Notes: generated by a model from the sequence alone, not told the origin. 34,276 nucleotides of DNA from an uncultured Planctomyces sp. (GCA_937904325.1 CALGTK010000288.1:1-34276); one strand, 5' to 3'; shown: positions 9,001 to 17,363, counted from the stretch's first letter. Numbers and translations: made by a program.

Positions 9001-9729
9001 ATCATATTTGGCCAGTTCGTTCTGCAATGCGGGCTGTTCTGCATCGATTGTCAGTCGCCGCGCTCTCAGTTCTGTGTGCCTGGCCTGTGTCATCAGTGCC
9101 GGTTCATCAGAAGGGGCAGGTGTGACGAGTTGTTTTTCGATATCTGCTGCACGCTGAGTTGCTGATAAGAGCAACGCTCGGATTTCCTTGCGGCGATTCG
9201 CGCGTGCGACCGGTTCCGCCTCGATCTGCACCAGCGAGTTCTTGAGTTCGGTTAACTGAACATCCCGGATGGAGCGTTCCTGATCGAGTTCAGGCAGCGT
9301 GACCAGTTTTGGCAGCTCAGGTTTGAGAGTCTGTAAAGTGGTCAGTCGCTGCTTTAACTTCGATACGCGTTGCTGGACGCCGTCGGTGTCGGATTTGAAC
9401 TGAGCCGCCGTCGCGGCGAGGTCGGAAATTCGCTTGATCCCGTCAGAAGCGACTTTCAGTTGATTGTCGGCTTTCTTCTTTAAGTCGTCGCTGAGATCGG
9501 CCGAATCAGCCACCTCTTTTCGGCGAGCTTCAATAACGTCAGGTGTGATTTGTTCGGCTGGAGATGCGGATTGCAGCAGGACGGCATGTCTGACGATTTG
9601 TGCGTGGGTCTGCCCGGAAAGAGCAAACAGCGTGATCGCGATCAGACACAGGGCAGGCAACCTGAGTGGTGGAATTGTGACTTCCGTAACGAGGGCTTCG
9701 CTTAATTGTTTCTGCATTGCAGAACGCAT
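6070..9729 (-). CDS. Large MscK-like mechanosensitive channel (MscS superfamily)
   Basis: The product has about 1219 residues. After a signal peptide (LPALCLIAITLFALSGQTHA) comes a long helical periplasmic region (about 40-500) rich in Glu, Gln, Lys and Ala with heptad-like spacing. Many membrane helices follow from about residue 523 (LWLYGIAIITFSALILL). The C-terminal MscS core (about 1030-1210) contains LAFGLQEIFANFVAG, LLFERPIRIGDVV, TNWDRKEYVIPNKEF and FPQQDLHLRS, all classic. Such channels open under membrane tension to release solutes after hypo-osmotic shock. An Ala-rich charged stretch (about 780-866) separates two groups of membrane helices. The start is ATG 9729 or ATG 9717; the frame stays open to 9894 but the extra residues look non-coding. 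It is transcribed alone, with 256 bases to the next gene. Confidence 0.93.
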   Translation of the reverse strand: MRSAMQKQLSEALVTEVTIPPLRLPALCLIAITLFALSGQTHAQIVRHAVLLQSASPAEQITPDVIEARRKEVADSADLSDDLKKKADNQLKVASDGIKRISDLAATAAQFKSDTDGVQQRVSKLKQRLTTLQTLKPELPKLVTLPELDQERSIRDVQLTELKNSLVQIEAEPVARANRRKEIRALLLSATQRAADIEKQLVTPAPSDEPALMTQARHTELRARRLTIDAEQPALQNELAKYDAEDAADFVRLERDVRTQEVSLAEAELKLFDEEIAERRAQENKAALTRARDEAIAAEPLLQADADLNKQLAKQSVDLATPIEETRTELDSTKLRLDGVQKQFSAIQQKVETIGLTDAIGGLLRRQRGDLPDLLKRQANVQNRREQIEDAQYELFEADDQRAQLANREPFVQMILTDAAAGISDAEAQKLEDAARHVFDRRAEYLDQLIRSSNSYLDTLFELDQTEQVLIAETQRYLIYIDERVLWVRSNKPLYAKFELDTSDQIFFAPSRWISVVDTLTVDAVSNLWLYGIAIITFSALILLRPKIRRELHEAGALARRGNCTSFEPTWHATWATTLMSITWPGLIWFMGYRLMLVSASSDFSQAVGGGLIATAWGFLPFELLRRICRLGGLADHHFDWPDSAIRLFRNTLPGLGLVGLPLVFVTTTLYMSDTEHGLDILERAGFICAALVLTIFLRRVLRPDSGVLCELLVSHPTGWLIRTKWIWYWGSVMAPLSLAGLTIAGFYYTAQQLSWRLFATIVLVLGLQLVRALLQRLLIVQRRQMSIEHAKQRRLELLTQKQAAIQAAAAIKAAEDATESSRDKTNAAAATSPVPERSTDPSSATPGAIVPDEELRADVESSTEQSRRLLSIAVVTTSLVGTWLIWVDALPALRILDQWHLWATTVDVSPDDVGFASTAMPGMNMTPATTTEAESHKIITVVRHVTPRDIGLALLLAILTFACARNIPGLMEMWILQRLPLDQSVRYAITTLTSYLIILLGVVLSFNAISVGWSKVQWLATALTFGLAFGLQEIFANFVAGLILLFERPIRIGDVVTVDDISGVVSRIRIRATTITNWDRKEYVIPNKEFITGRMLNWTLSDKTNRVVINVGIAYGSDVDKAKQLLLKVCREHPLTMSNPGPNVTFEEFGDNTLNFVVRTYLPDLDNRLSVIDALHTNIDRVFRDAQIEIAFPQQDLHLRSVDPTVATALRDRPPAAA

Positions 9730-10071
9730 CCATTCGTTGTTGTCGTCGTTGTGACATCGCGCACCGGTTCCACCGGACTTGACTCTTTTTCGGCATTCTG
9801 CCCTGTTCTGGATGAATCTTTGACAGATCTTCCAATCAGGAAGACTCGGAAATGCACTGCAGCCAGACGAGTACTGTCTGTCACTGGCCTGCATTCAGGT
9901 GCTGGAACTACCAGTCTGACGCGGTTCTTAAGGTGGTGCTCGACCGTGAGAGGCCAGTTTTTTGATAGGGTGCAGATTCTATATTCGCATGGTTTACCCG
10001 GTGTTGTCGAAGCAGGGAGCGCTGTAAGCTCATCGTCGAAAGCAATTGGTCTTCGGTGATCGGAGTAGTTT
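9730..10071. other. Divergent intergenic region
   Basis: This region lies between the channel gene (-) and the decayed gene (+) and must carry their promoters. The only suggestive element on the plus strand is TATATT at 9980-9985 as a -10 box with a poor -35. GGAG at 10062-10065 is a good ribosome site for ATG 10072. No structural RNA or terminator is visible. Confidence 0.3.
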
Positions 10072-10860
10072 ATGAAGACCGGATTGAATCAACGTGTTTT
10101 GTCGCTTGGTTTGGCATGTCTGTCGTTTGGGGCTGTCGCTTCTGCCGAACCGCTAGTTTTGACGTACGAGGTCCCGGCGTCGCGGGTTTACTGCAACGTC
10201 AAGATCACGGTTGATACTCCAGACAAAATCGACACGGATGCAGGGCAGACCAACTATGAAGGTCGCGCGTCGAAATCAGATGATGTCGCTCTGAAGTTTC
10301 AAGGCGGGTTGAGGAAATCTGCCAAAGTATAAGGTCGTTCGACTGGCGGTGGACCGTGACGTGGCTTTGGTGGACCTCGACGACCAGGTGGTGGAGGTTC
10401 TCCGAGGCCAGGGTTTCCGTTCAGTTCGTCTCGCGGGACGACGGCGCTGCAGCAGACAACTTCCAACATCAGTTTGACGCCGATGTGGGAAATATTGTCG
10501 CTGACTGGTGAGCCTCAGATTCCTGTGCCGCTCGGACATTTGTCGCTGCTTGTTTTCGATGCATTGCCGGGAGCAGCGAAGATTCATGGTCCGCAGAACA
10601 ATGGAGTCGTGCGTGGGCAGAAGGATGATTTCGATCACGGATTTCCGCGACGACCGTTCGACCCTCTATCAAAACCGAGTCGAACATCGGTTAGCCGAAA
10701 CATAAAATTTGCACGTAACGACTGTCGCAGAGTGCTGTGTTGCCGCCGTGTGCGACGAACGTAACCAAGCCGACCGACTGTACGACGACGAAGGCTGTTA
10801 TGACGTTTGATGAAACGCAGAGTTTTTCGGTGTAGTTCTATGTCGCAGTCTTCGAATACT
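10072..10860 (+). pseudogene. Decayed gene for a secreted planctomycete protein
   Basis: A good GGAG and an ATG at 10072 open a normal-looking secreted protein: a signal peptide (SLGLACLSFGAVASA), then LTYEVPASRVYCNVKITV and TNYEGRASKSDDVALKFQGG. The frame then hits TAA at 10330 and TGA at 10357. The same frame nevertheless continues as protein-like text: RGFGGPRRPGGGG, TSNISLTPMWEILSLTGEPQ, VPLGHLSLLVFDALPG. Further pieces appear in the second frame (ISITDFRDDRSTLYQ, near 10630-10675) and in the third (MTFDETQSFSV, 10800-10832). This is the signature of a gene of about 260-300 residues broken by two nonsense mutations and at least two frameshifts. Alternatively the first 86 codons still make a small secreted peptide. 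I recall planctomycete hypothetical proteins with a similar Gly/Pro-rich middle and LGNLSLL-type motif, but cannot name a family. Confidence 0.6.
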
Positions 10861-10927
10861 GGTTGAGAGTTGGGTATTGCTGAATTTACGGAAACTTCTA
10901 TTCCAGTTCTGGGCAGCAAGTGATCTC

Positions 10928-11809
10928 TCAATGCAACTGAGGCAACCGGGTGGGGATGGCGTGTGTTGCTGCCGGCACGGAACAATCTGCTGCAGCGTTT
11001 GGTTGCTCCGTGATTTCGAATTCGGTGATGAGCTCCTGACGGCGTTGTTCGGCTTGCTGGTCAATCAGGCCGAGGGCGGTCAGGGCTTTGTCCTGAGTCG
11101 TGACCAGGCCGATGATGAGGTATTGGATCAGGGCCATGCCGTAGCAGACCCAACCGGGTAATCCAGGGGCGATGGCGGCAAGGATCGCAAACACCGGCGA
11201 CGACTTATTCAGGTGCAGGCAGATGTGCCCCTTGAGGAACGGCCAGCTCTTGGCTTTGATTTGTGGCCACCACTTTTGCTTTCGATCGAAGTCGTGCTTC
11301 GGCGGCCGACTGTGCATCAGGGCGAAGAGTTCCTGGTCGGGCATCATCTGAATCACGCCGATGGCGAGCATGACTCGGAAGCCGAGCAGGATCCAACCGT
11401 AGTCGTTGTGGCTGACTTCGAGCATTGACACTGAATTGACAGCGACTGCCGGGGGCGAGTCGAATGTTGATTGAGTGCTCGTCCCGAAGTCGTTTGTGGC
11501 AGCGTTTGGGAGCGAAGGATCGACCGGGGCTGATTGGGTGAACCGTGAGTGGATAACCGGTTCGACCCACGGGAATAATGCTGTCTCCATGTTCTGCGTG
11601 GCGAGCAGAAGGATGAGCGCACCGCGGAACCACTGTTCGAGATCCTTTTCGAGTTCGTTGTCGAGTGTGCCGAAGCGGAGGACTCGCTTGATAAACCAGC
11701 GGAACAACGGGACCGCTACTGAGCCCACGATCAACCTCGTGACAGGTCGCAGGATGGGCTTCAGGAGTGAAACGTCAATTAACAGACGAAACAGGCTCCA
11801 CACGGTCAT
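10928..11809 (-). CDS. Hypothetical multi-pass membrane protein
   Basis: I do not recognise a named family. The 293-residue product has an amphipathic, basic N-terminus (residues 1-45) and then ELEKDLEQWFRGALILLLATQNME. A polar Ser/Thr/Ala-rich segment follows (about 88-130). After it come hydrophobic stretches YGWILLGFRVMLAIGVIQMM, SPVFAILAAIAPGLPGWVCYG and MALIQYLIIGLV. The C-terminus is charged (EQRRQELITEFE) and probably cytoplasmic. The ribosome site is weak: GGAG lies only one base from ATG 11809. It starts 53 bases after the stop of the PSD1/LamG gene on the same strand, so the two are probably co-transcribed. No function can be assigned. Confidence 0.75.
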   Translation of the reverse strand: MTVWSLFRLLIDVSLLKPILRPVTRLIVGSVAVPLFRWFIKRVLRFGTLDNELEKDLEQWFRGALILLLATQNMETALFPWVEPVIHSRFTQSAPVDPSLPNAATNDFGTSTQSTFDSPPAVAVNSVSMLEVSHNDYGWILLGFRVMLAIGVIQMMPDQELFALMHSRPPKHDFDRKQKWWPQIKAKSWPFLKGHICLHLNKSSPVFAILAAIAPGLPGWVCYGMALIQYLIIGLVTTQDKALTALGLIDQQAEQRRQELITEFEITEQPNAAADCSVPAATHAIPTRLPQLH

Positions 11810-11862
11810 TCTCCGGAAGACTGAAGTGGCAACGTCGAACGGCTCCGGCCGTTCAGATGCCC

Positions 11863-14800
11863 TCAGTCAACGTAGAGAAATTCGTTTGAGTTCAGCAGAA
11901 CGTGGCACAGATCTGTGAGAGCATTCAGATTGATCCCGCTGACTGACTGCGAGCCGTCCACCACCGCCCGCAAGTGGTTTCCTGCCTTCGACTTGTCGCG
12001 ACCGGGGGATTCCAGGGAGTCGAATTCCCAATGTCCGGAAAGCTCTCGACCAGTACCGCGGTGGATCCACAGTTCGTCATCTTTGAGCTTTTCTCGCGAG
12101 ACTCTGACGTTGTCGATCAGGCCATCCCAGCGACTTCGACGATTGCCATCACGATCGCCGATGACCAGCTTCAAATCAGAACTGAAATCCCCAATGACTT
12201 TGTGCGGGACGGAAGCCGTCTGCAGTGCCGCATCTGAGGCGGACAGGTCCTTCATTAAAAATTTGACTCCCGAGTCTCTCGAGTCGTCGACGTCCACCGT
12301 GACGGCGACGTAGTACGGACGGTTGAGCTCAGGACGAAGATTTGATGCGATCACTTCGTAGGTCAGTTGGTCGGTGCCGTTTCGTCTTGGCCGACCACCG
12401 ACGAGTTGCAGGATCAGGTTTCGTGGCTTGTACGCAGACTTGGTACTGGTGACTCCGAAGTTCCAGCCACGGTGAGCGGTATCTCCGTTCCAGTGCGAAA
12501 CGATCGTGCGGACATTCGCGTCGGGGTATAGAGAGCTAAGTTGGATCACTGCCTCGATCGTAAAGTCTTCGTCCGGCAGGCCCTTTGCAGTTTCCGTTTT
12601 GAAAGTGGTTGCTGCATGCTCGCCGTCGATTCTTGCGGCCGGGCTGGACGTTGTCGCAAACGTCTTAGTAATTTCTGGCGGCGACGCGGATTCCTGACTC
12701 AGGCTGTTCAGATAGCGGAATGCAGAGTCGAGTTCTGCATGGGCCGGTTTTCTGCCGAACGCGTATCGCCATGCCGTTTGAATTGCAGCCTGGCTGACGT
12801 TCGATCCGGGACTGAGAGTTTTGGCAATCGACTTGTCGACTCGTTTTGCGAAGGCACCGGCGCGGTCGAGCATCCATTTTCCGTTCATCATGAGCAGCGA
12901 TTGTGTGGGAGTCGTCGTGACGTCACGGTCTGCGGTGCTGTTGAATCCGTCGGCGACGTCGAATGCTTTAAGCATTGGGTCAGGAGAGTTACGGATGACC
13001 TTTGTGTAGATCGATCTTCGCGGCGTGGTTGCCGCCACGGCGGGGCCGCCTGTTTTTTTATCTAGCTCCCCGGAAGCTGCCAGGACGGCGTCACGAATCT
13101 GTTCGGCAGCCAGCCGTCGAATGTCCCACCGCCAACGGAGCCGATTGCGAGGATCTATTAAGGCGATTCTAGCTGCTTCGGGATGTGCGGCTGATTGGCG
13201 GTACGTTGCTGAGTTGAGAATCAGCCGGTGTAGAGTTTTGAAGCTTTGACCGTTCTCGACAAAGTAGTTAGTCAGCCAGTCGAGAAGCTCCGGGTGGCTG
13301 GGCGGTTCTCCGAGGTGTCCAAAGTCGCTGGACGTTTCAACGATGCCTTTTCCGAAGTGGTACTGCCAGATTCGGTTAACAATGACGCGTGTGGAGAGCG
13401 GGTTCTCCGGCGAAGTCAGCCATCGTGCAAGAGCCGCACGTCGCCCCGTTGATTTCGGAGCGAGCCTGGGACGGACGACTTCTGCAGGGGTCGGGTCCAG
13501 GACGGTCAGGATTCCGGGCAGGATGTCTTGCTTCCCGCGATCGTCAGGAATGGCCGTTGGTGTTGGCTTCGGCCCAGCGTCGGTCACGGTGAACGCTACA
13601 GGCAAGGCGGACGGTTTTAAGTCGTCAAACGTTTTGAGCTTTTCCGTGAGTGTGTCGACTTTATGCTGATCCTCTTCTTCTAATTTCATGCGGTCGTATT
13701 CGAAGTCGATCTGTCGTTGAACCAGATTCATGATCTGCCGCTCGTGCGTGTTCCATTCGTTCTCTGGTCGGTTGGCGATCTCGCGAACGTCGGGCGGGAA
13801 TTTTTCGACGGCCGACTTCCGCTTGCTGGCCATGTACGGAGCCTTAATGGCTGCGATCTGGTCTCGTAATTCCTGGGTTTTGGCTTTCCATTCAGATTGC
13901 TGCTCGTCGAACCTGGATTTCTGATCGAGCGTCGCGAGCGGGATGTCGTCACGCGGTTCGATTGACGAGAAGAAGGCCTGCAGGCGGAAATAATCTTTGC
14001 GCAGAATTGGGTCGAACTTGTGATCGTGGCATTTCGCGCAGCCGAAGCTCATCCCCAGGAAAGCTTCGCCAGTGATGTCAGTCAATTCGTCGATGATTGC
14101 TCGCCAGTGTCCGCGAACGTCTCGCTGATTGTATTCGTAGAGGTAAAGTCGCCAGTAAGCCGTGGCAACGACGGCGTCGGGGTTGTGAGGATCGAGCTCG
14201 TCGCCGGCGATCTGCTCGCGCACGAACTGGTCGAACGGTTTGTCGTTGTTAATCGACTGAATTACCCAGTCACGGTACCGCCACATGTTCGGTCGATAGC
14301 CGTCGGCTCGGTAGCCATCGGATTCCGAGTAGCGGACAAGGTCAAGCCAGTGTCGACCCCAGCGTTCGCCATATTGAGGGCTGTCGAGCAGGCGACCGAT
14401 CACTTTCTGCCAGGCATCGGGAGACTCATCGTTGATAAAGGTTTCGACTTCGTCATTGCTCGGCGGTAGACCGAGCATGTCGGCGTAGACCCGGCGGATC
14501 AGCGTGCGACGGTCGGCTTCTGGTGCCGGCGAAAGTCTGGCTGTCCGCAACTTTCGGATGATGAAAGAGTCAACTTCGTTGCGCGACCAACCTGCAGTCT
14601 CGGTGTCAGGAACGGGTGGGTTTGTGATCGGTTGAAACGCCCACCAAGCTCGATCTTCGTCGGTTATTTTTGGAGTGGCCGGTTCGTCCTCACGTAGAAC
14701 CGCGTCGTGTTCAGGCCAGAAAGCTCCGCCAGCAATCCACCTGGTCAGCAAACTGATCTCAGCGGCCGGCAACTTGCCACTGGGAGGCATCTCGAAGGAT

Positions 14801-15132
14801 TCCCAGCGGATGGCTTTAACCAGAAGACTTTCTTCAGGCTTGCCAGCAACCAGAGCCACACCGGATTCTCCGCCCTTGAGCAATGTGCTTAAAGCATCGA
14901 CACGCAGTCCACCATTTTGCTTTTCCTTGCCGTGGCATTTGAAGCACCGAGCCGACAGCAGCGGCCGGATCTTCGTTTCGAAGAATTCGGTTTTCGCGGC
15001 AGTGTCCGCCTTCGGGTTAGACTTTTCGGCGAACGCCGACTGCTGCGATGCAGTCAGGATGATGGCCAGCACGCCAGGGCCAATGGCAGCTGATGCAGAG
15101 AAGCAAGATGATTGTCGGGGAGAAGCGGTCAT
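11863..15132 (-). CDS. PSD1 / planctomycete cytochrome c protein with LamG insertion
   Basis: The product has 1089 residues. A signal peptide ends near QSAFA (about residue 35). A planctomycete cytochrome C domain follows with haem motif CFKCH (Cys63, Cys66, His67), CHGKEKQNGGLRVD and MPPSGKLP. DUF1549 spans about 183-392 and has a second CAKCHDHKFDP motif (Cys365, Cys368, His369). DUF1553 spans about 570-800 and includes NRIWQYHFGKGIV and TPTQSLLMMNG. A LamG-type jelly roll (about 850-1060) follows, and the protein then returns to the DUF1553 terminal motif LCHVLLNSNEFLYVD. These proteins are planctomycete-specific, periplasmic or secreted, and presumed to act with DUF1501 partners; the activity is unproven. 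AAAGG sits six bases before ATG 15132. Two short frames precede it and a membrane protein follows on the same strand. Confidence 0.95.
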   Translation of the reverse strand: MTASPRQSSCFSASAAIGPGVLAIILTASQQSAFAEKSNPKADTAAKTEFFETKIRPLLSARCFKCHGKEKQNGGLRVDALSTLLKGGESGVALVAGKPEESLLVKAIRWESFEMPPSGKLPAAEISLLTRWIAGGAFWPEHDAVLREDEPATPKITDEDRAWWAFQPITNPPVPDTETAGWSRNEVDSFIIRKLRTARLSPAPEADRRTLIRRVYADMLGLPPSNDEVETFINDESPDAWQKVIGRLLDSPQYGERWGRHWLDLVRYSESDGYRADGYRPNMWRYRDWVIQSINNDKPFDQFVREQIAGDELDPHNPDAVVATAYWRLYLYEYNQRDVRGHWRAIIDELTDITGEAFLGMSFGCAKCHDHKFDPILRKDYFRLQAFFSSIEPRDDIPLATLDQKSRFDEQQSEWKAKTQELRDQIAAIKAPYMASKRKSAVEKFPPDVREIANRPENEWNTHERQIMNLVQRQIDFEYDRMKLEEEDQHKVDTLTEKLKTFDDLKPSALPVAFTVTDAGPKPTPTAIPDDRGKQDILPGILTVLDPTPAEVVRPRLAPKSTGRRAALARWLTSPENPLSTRVIVNRIWQYHFGKGIVETSSDFGHLGEPPSHPELLDWLTNYFVENGQSFKTLHRLILNSATYRQSAAHPEAARIALIDPRNRLRWRWDIRRLAAEQIRDAVLAASGELDKKTGGPAVAATTPRRSIYTKVIRNSPDPMLKAFDVADGFNSTADRDVTTTPTQSLLMMNGKWMLDRAGAFAKRVDKSIAKTLSPGSNVSQAAIQTAWRYAFGRKPAHAELDSAFRYLNSLSQESASPPEITKTFATTSSPAARIDGEHAATTFKTETAKGLPDEDFTIEAVIQLSSLYPDANVRTIVSHWNGDTAHRGWNFGVTSTKSAYKPRNLILQLVGGRPRRNGTDQLTYEVIASNLRPELNRPYYVAVTVDVDDSRDSGVKFLMKDLSASDAALQTASVPHKVIGDFSSDLKLVIGDRDGNRRSRWDGLIDNVRVSREKLKDDELWIHRGTGRELSGHWEFDSLESPGRDKSKAGNHLRAVVDGSQSVSGINLNALTDLCHVLLNSNEFLYVD

Positions 15133-15167
15133 GGTTTACCTTTGGTTTGGGTAAACCGGTTGCGTTG

Positions 15168-15476
15168 TTAAGGAAGGCGACTTCGCAACCGGACGCGAGT
15201 TCTGGCAGGGGCGAGAAGTATAAACTGCCTGCCGGTGTTCGTGCAGGGTGGCTTGTGCGAATAGGTCGAGACCACGTTTTTTCGTATGCCTGGAAGAATG
15301 CGTTGAACCTTTGTCTGCAGAACTTCCCGTACGCTAGCTGTCAGGTTGACCTCGTCTTCGACCGGGGCACCATTTATTTTCAGGCAGACTTCGACGATGC
15401 CGGGGCTCTGGCTCATTTTCCCGTTGAATGCTGCACGGACGGTTTGATCAAGTTCGTCGAACGCGGAATCCGTCAA
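15168..15476 (-). CDS. Short unidentified reading frame, non-ATG start
   Basis: From TTG 15476 the frame encodes 102 residues; an internal ATG at 15416 would give 82. The text is protein-like: TDSAFDELDQTVRAAFNGKM, then SPGIVEVCLKINGAPVEDEV, LTASVREVLQTKVQRILPG and a basic C-terminus ARTRVRLRSRLP. I recognise no family. It starts 20 bases after the stop of the preceding short frame and ends 35 bases before the PSD1 gene, so it may be the middle gene of an operon. The absence of an ATG and of a clear ribosome site leaves open that it is a remnant. Confidence 0.4.
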   Translation of the reverse strand: MTDSAFDELDQTVRAAFNGKMSQSPGIVEVCLKINGAPVEDEVNLTASVREVLQTKVQRILPGIRKNVVSTYSHKPPCTNTGRQFILLAPARTRVRLRSRLP

Positions 15477-15496
15477 AATGTAGCCGCCGCACCGGC

Positions 15497-15787
15497 TTAG
15501 AGCACTTCCAGGACAAACAACTGGTCAGCGTACATCGACAATTCAACCACCCGAGTGTCGCCAGACAGGTCTTCGATTTGACTCGTTGTATCGGTCGGCT
15601 GATGAGTCCTGGAGAATTTAACGATTGCTCGACCGTCGCTGGCTCCGTCAATGTCCTTGATGTCGGATTCGCCCTCCGGCGAGCAGGACGTATCAATAAA
15701 CTTGGCAGTGTTACGTGGTTGGGCGGCACAATGTGGCTCAGATACCTCGATTATGTTGCTCGAATCGGCAATGATGACGGGAATGCG
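15497..15787 (-). CDS. Short unidentified reading frame with no standard start codon
   Basis: On the minus strand the frame is open from 15787 to the TAA at 15497-15499, about 96 codons, with no ATG, GTG or TTG near its beginning. The earliest candidate is ATT at 15784, in ATT-CCC-GTC-ATC. The translation is acidic and convincing as protein: PVIIADSSNIIEVSEP, GESDIKDIDGASDGRAIVKF, DLSGDTRVVELSMYADQ, LFVLEVL. The overlapping plus-strand frame is Arg/Cys/Phe-rich and reads like antisense. It may be a small gene with a rare start, the C-terminal remnant of a larger gene whose 5' half is lost (a TGA lies just upstream at 15788-15790), or chance. No family is recognised. Confidence 0.35.
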   Translation of the reverse strand, partial: RIPVIIADSSNIIEVSEPHCAAQPRNTAKFIDTSCSPEGESDIKDIDGASDGRAIVKFSRTHQPTDTTSQIEDLSGDTRVVELSMYADQLFVLEVL

Positions 15788-16055
15788 TCAAGGGCTCAGC
15801 CAGATGCTCTGTGGTTGGCGGCGTTATGTGGGGTTTCCGTTTGGGTCAGTCAATTTGGTTGGGTCAGGTTATTGTATGAGTGCCGAATGCTTTGCCAGGA
15901 GTCAGCGCGGGTACAATCACCAAAGATGATGGCCGCGGTCTGATGGCCTCATTAATCCGATCTCTTGATCATCTGATTCATTGGGCGGTGACGTTGCAAA
16001 GAGGCGCGGTCATAAGGCCAATGAATTCCGTTTTGGGTGTAAGGATGCAGATTCA
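15788..16055. other. Divergent intergenic region before lhgO
   Basis: These bases lie between the minus-strand short frames and lhgO. On the minus strand TTGACT is followed 19 bases later by CATAAC, near 15855-15825. This is a weak promoter candidate for the short frames and the PSD1 gene. No convincing plus-strand promoter for lhgO was found. Confidence 0.25.
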
Positions 16056-17255
16056 ATGCCAGCTTGTGATGTCATTGTGCTCGGTGGCGGGATCGTTGGG
16101 CTGTCGACGGCGTGGCGGCTTCGTCAGCGGCATCCGGCCTTGAAAATTCGGCTGATTGAAAAGGAATCGCGACTGGCTTTTCATCAGACGGGCCGTAACT
16201 CGGGCGTCCTTCACTCAGGCATCTATTACAAGCCGGGGTCGCTGCGAGCTGTCAACTGCCGTGAAGGCAAGAAGGCGATGGAAGCCTTTTGCGAAGAACA
16301 CGGAATTAGCTACGAGCGTTGCGGTAAAGTGATTGTTGCTGTCGACGAGTCCGAGTTCCCGAACCTCGACCGAATCTACGAACGCGGTCAGGCAAATGGT
16401 GTGGAATGCCATCCGATTGACGCCGACCGCCTCCGGGAGTTGGAGCCTCACACTGCCGGCATTAAGGCGCTGCATGTTCCTGAGGCGGGCATCGTCGATT
16501 ATGTCGGCGTCTGCGAAAAACTCGGTGAGCTGCTGAGAGCATCTGGCACTGAAATACAGCTTGAAACTCGCGTAACCGGCATGAGGCAACAATCCGGCAG
16601 CACGGTGGTTGAGACAACTGAAGGGGCGTTCGAGTCAAAATTTGTCGTGAATTGCACCGGTCTGTACAGCGACCGCGTCACGAAAATGAGTGGACAAACT
16701 CCTGAAGCCAGGACCGTGCCGTTTCGGGGCGAGTATTTCGAGTTGAAACCAGATGCTCAGCATCTTTGCCGAACGCTGATCTATCCCGTGCCTGATCCGA
16801 GGTTTCCGTTCCTGGGAGTTCACTTCACGAGGATGGCACTTGGGGGCGTCGAGTGTGGCCCGAATGCCGTGCTGGCATTTGCTCGGGAAGGCTACACAAA
16901 AATGGATATCAACCTGCGAGACCTGATCGAATCGTTGACGTATCCCGGCTTTATTCGAATGGCAGCTAAGAATTGGAAGACCGGCTGTGGCGAAATGTGG
17001 CGATCATTCAGCAAGGCTGCTTTTGTGAAAGCTCTACAACGGTTGATTCCCGAGATTCGTAGTGAAGATTTAGAGTATGCCCCGGCTGGTGTACGTGCTC
17101 AGGCGTTAGGCCGTGACGGGAAACTTCTGGACGATTTTCTGATTCAGGAGTCAGATCGAGTGGTCAATGTCTGCAATGCTCCGTCTCCGGCTGCAACGGC
17201 TGCGTTGAATATTGGGAATTTAATCGTTGATCGTTTAGCGGTCAGGTTTAACTGA
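16056..17255 (+). CDS. lhgO: L-2-hydroxyglutarate oxidase/dehydrogenase
   Basis: From ATG 16056 the product has 399 residues, the usual length for this FAD enzyme of the DAO family. It oxidises L-2-hydroxyglutarate to 2-oxoglutarate, passing electrons to oxygen or the quinone pool. The N-terminal dinucleotide fold is clear: [16 protein letters not shown] with Gly10-Gly12 and Gly15, and the acidic end of the second strand in LIEKES. The family segments [34 protein letters not shown] and FRGEYFEL follow, with a C-terminal GVRAQA and [15 protein letters not shown] at 16041-16045 fixes ATG 16056; the frame extends upstream to 15981 without good sequence. It appears to be monocistronic: minus-strand genes lie to its left and a 337-base gap follows. 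Confidence 0.95.
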   Translation: MPACDVIVLGGGIVGLSTAWRLRQRHPALKIRLIEKESRLAFHQTGRNSGVLHSGIYYKPGSLRAVNCREGKKAMEAFCEEHGISYERCGKVIVAVDESEFPNLDRIYERGQANGVECHPIDADRLRELEPHTAGIKALHVPEAGIVDYVGVCEKLGELLRASGTEIQLETRVTGMRQQSGSTVVETTEGAFESKFVVNCTGLYSDRVTKMSGQTPEARTVPFRGEYFELKPDAQHLCRTLIYPVPDPRFPFLGVHFTRMALGGVECGPNAVLAFAREGYTKMDINLRDLIESLTYPGFIRMAAKNWKTGCGEMWRSFSKAAFVKALQRLIPEIRSEDLEYAPAGVRAQALGRDGKLLDDFLIQESDRVVNVCNAPSPAATAALNIGNLIVDRLAVRFN

Positions 17256-17327
17256 CGGGGCAAGTTGCACTTCTTCGTTGGAGACGGTTGGACTGGTCTT
17301 GTCCGGAGAACCTGCCAATTCGGACCG

Positions 17328-17363
17328 GACCTTGAGCATTCCACGTGCTGTGCGCTCAAGGTC
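17328..17363 (+). repeat. Perfect 10-bp inverted repeat between lhgO and the vWA gene
   Basis: GACCTTGAGC (17328-17337) and GCTCAAGGTC (17354-17363) are perfect reverse complements around a 16-base loop. It lies 73 bases after the lhgO stop. There is no T-run behind it, so it is not a standard intrinsic terminator. It could slow RNA polymerase, protect the lhgO transcript 3' end, or structure the leader of the next gene. Confidence 0.5.

Noticed and set aside
10474-10764. Independent gene of 96 codons
   Set aside because: It is in the same frame as the broken gene beginning at 10072, and its internal ATG has no ribosome site, so it is treated as part of the pseudogene.
15890-15925. Promoter TTGCCA/TACAAT for lhgO
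   Set aside because: The spacer is only 14 bases, too short for a standard sigma-70 promoter.
15428-15943. Plus-strand open frame of 171 codons
   Set aside because: Its translation is Arg/Cys/Phe-rich and looks antisense. The exactly opposed minus-strand frame is acidic and protein-like.
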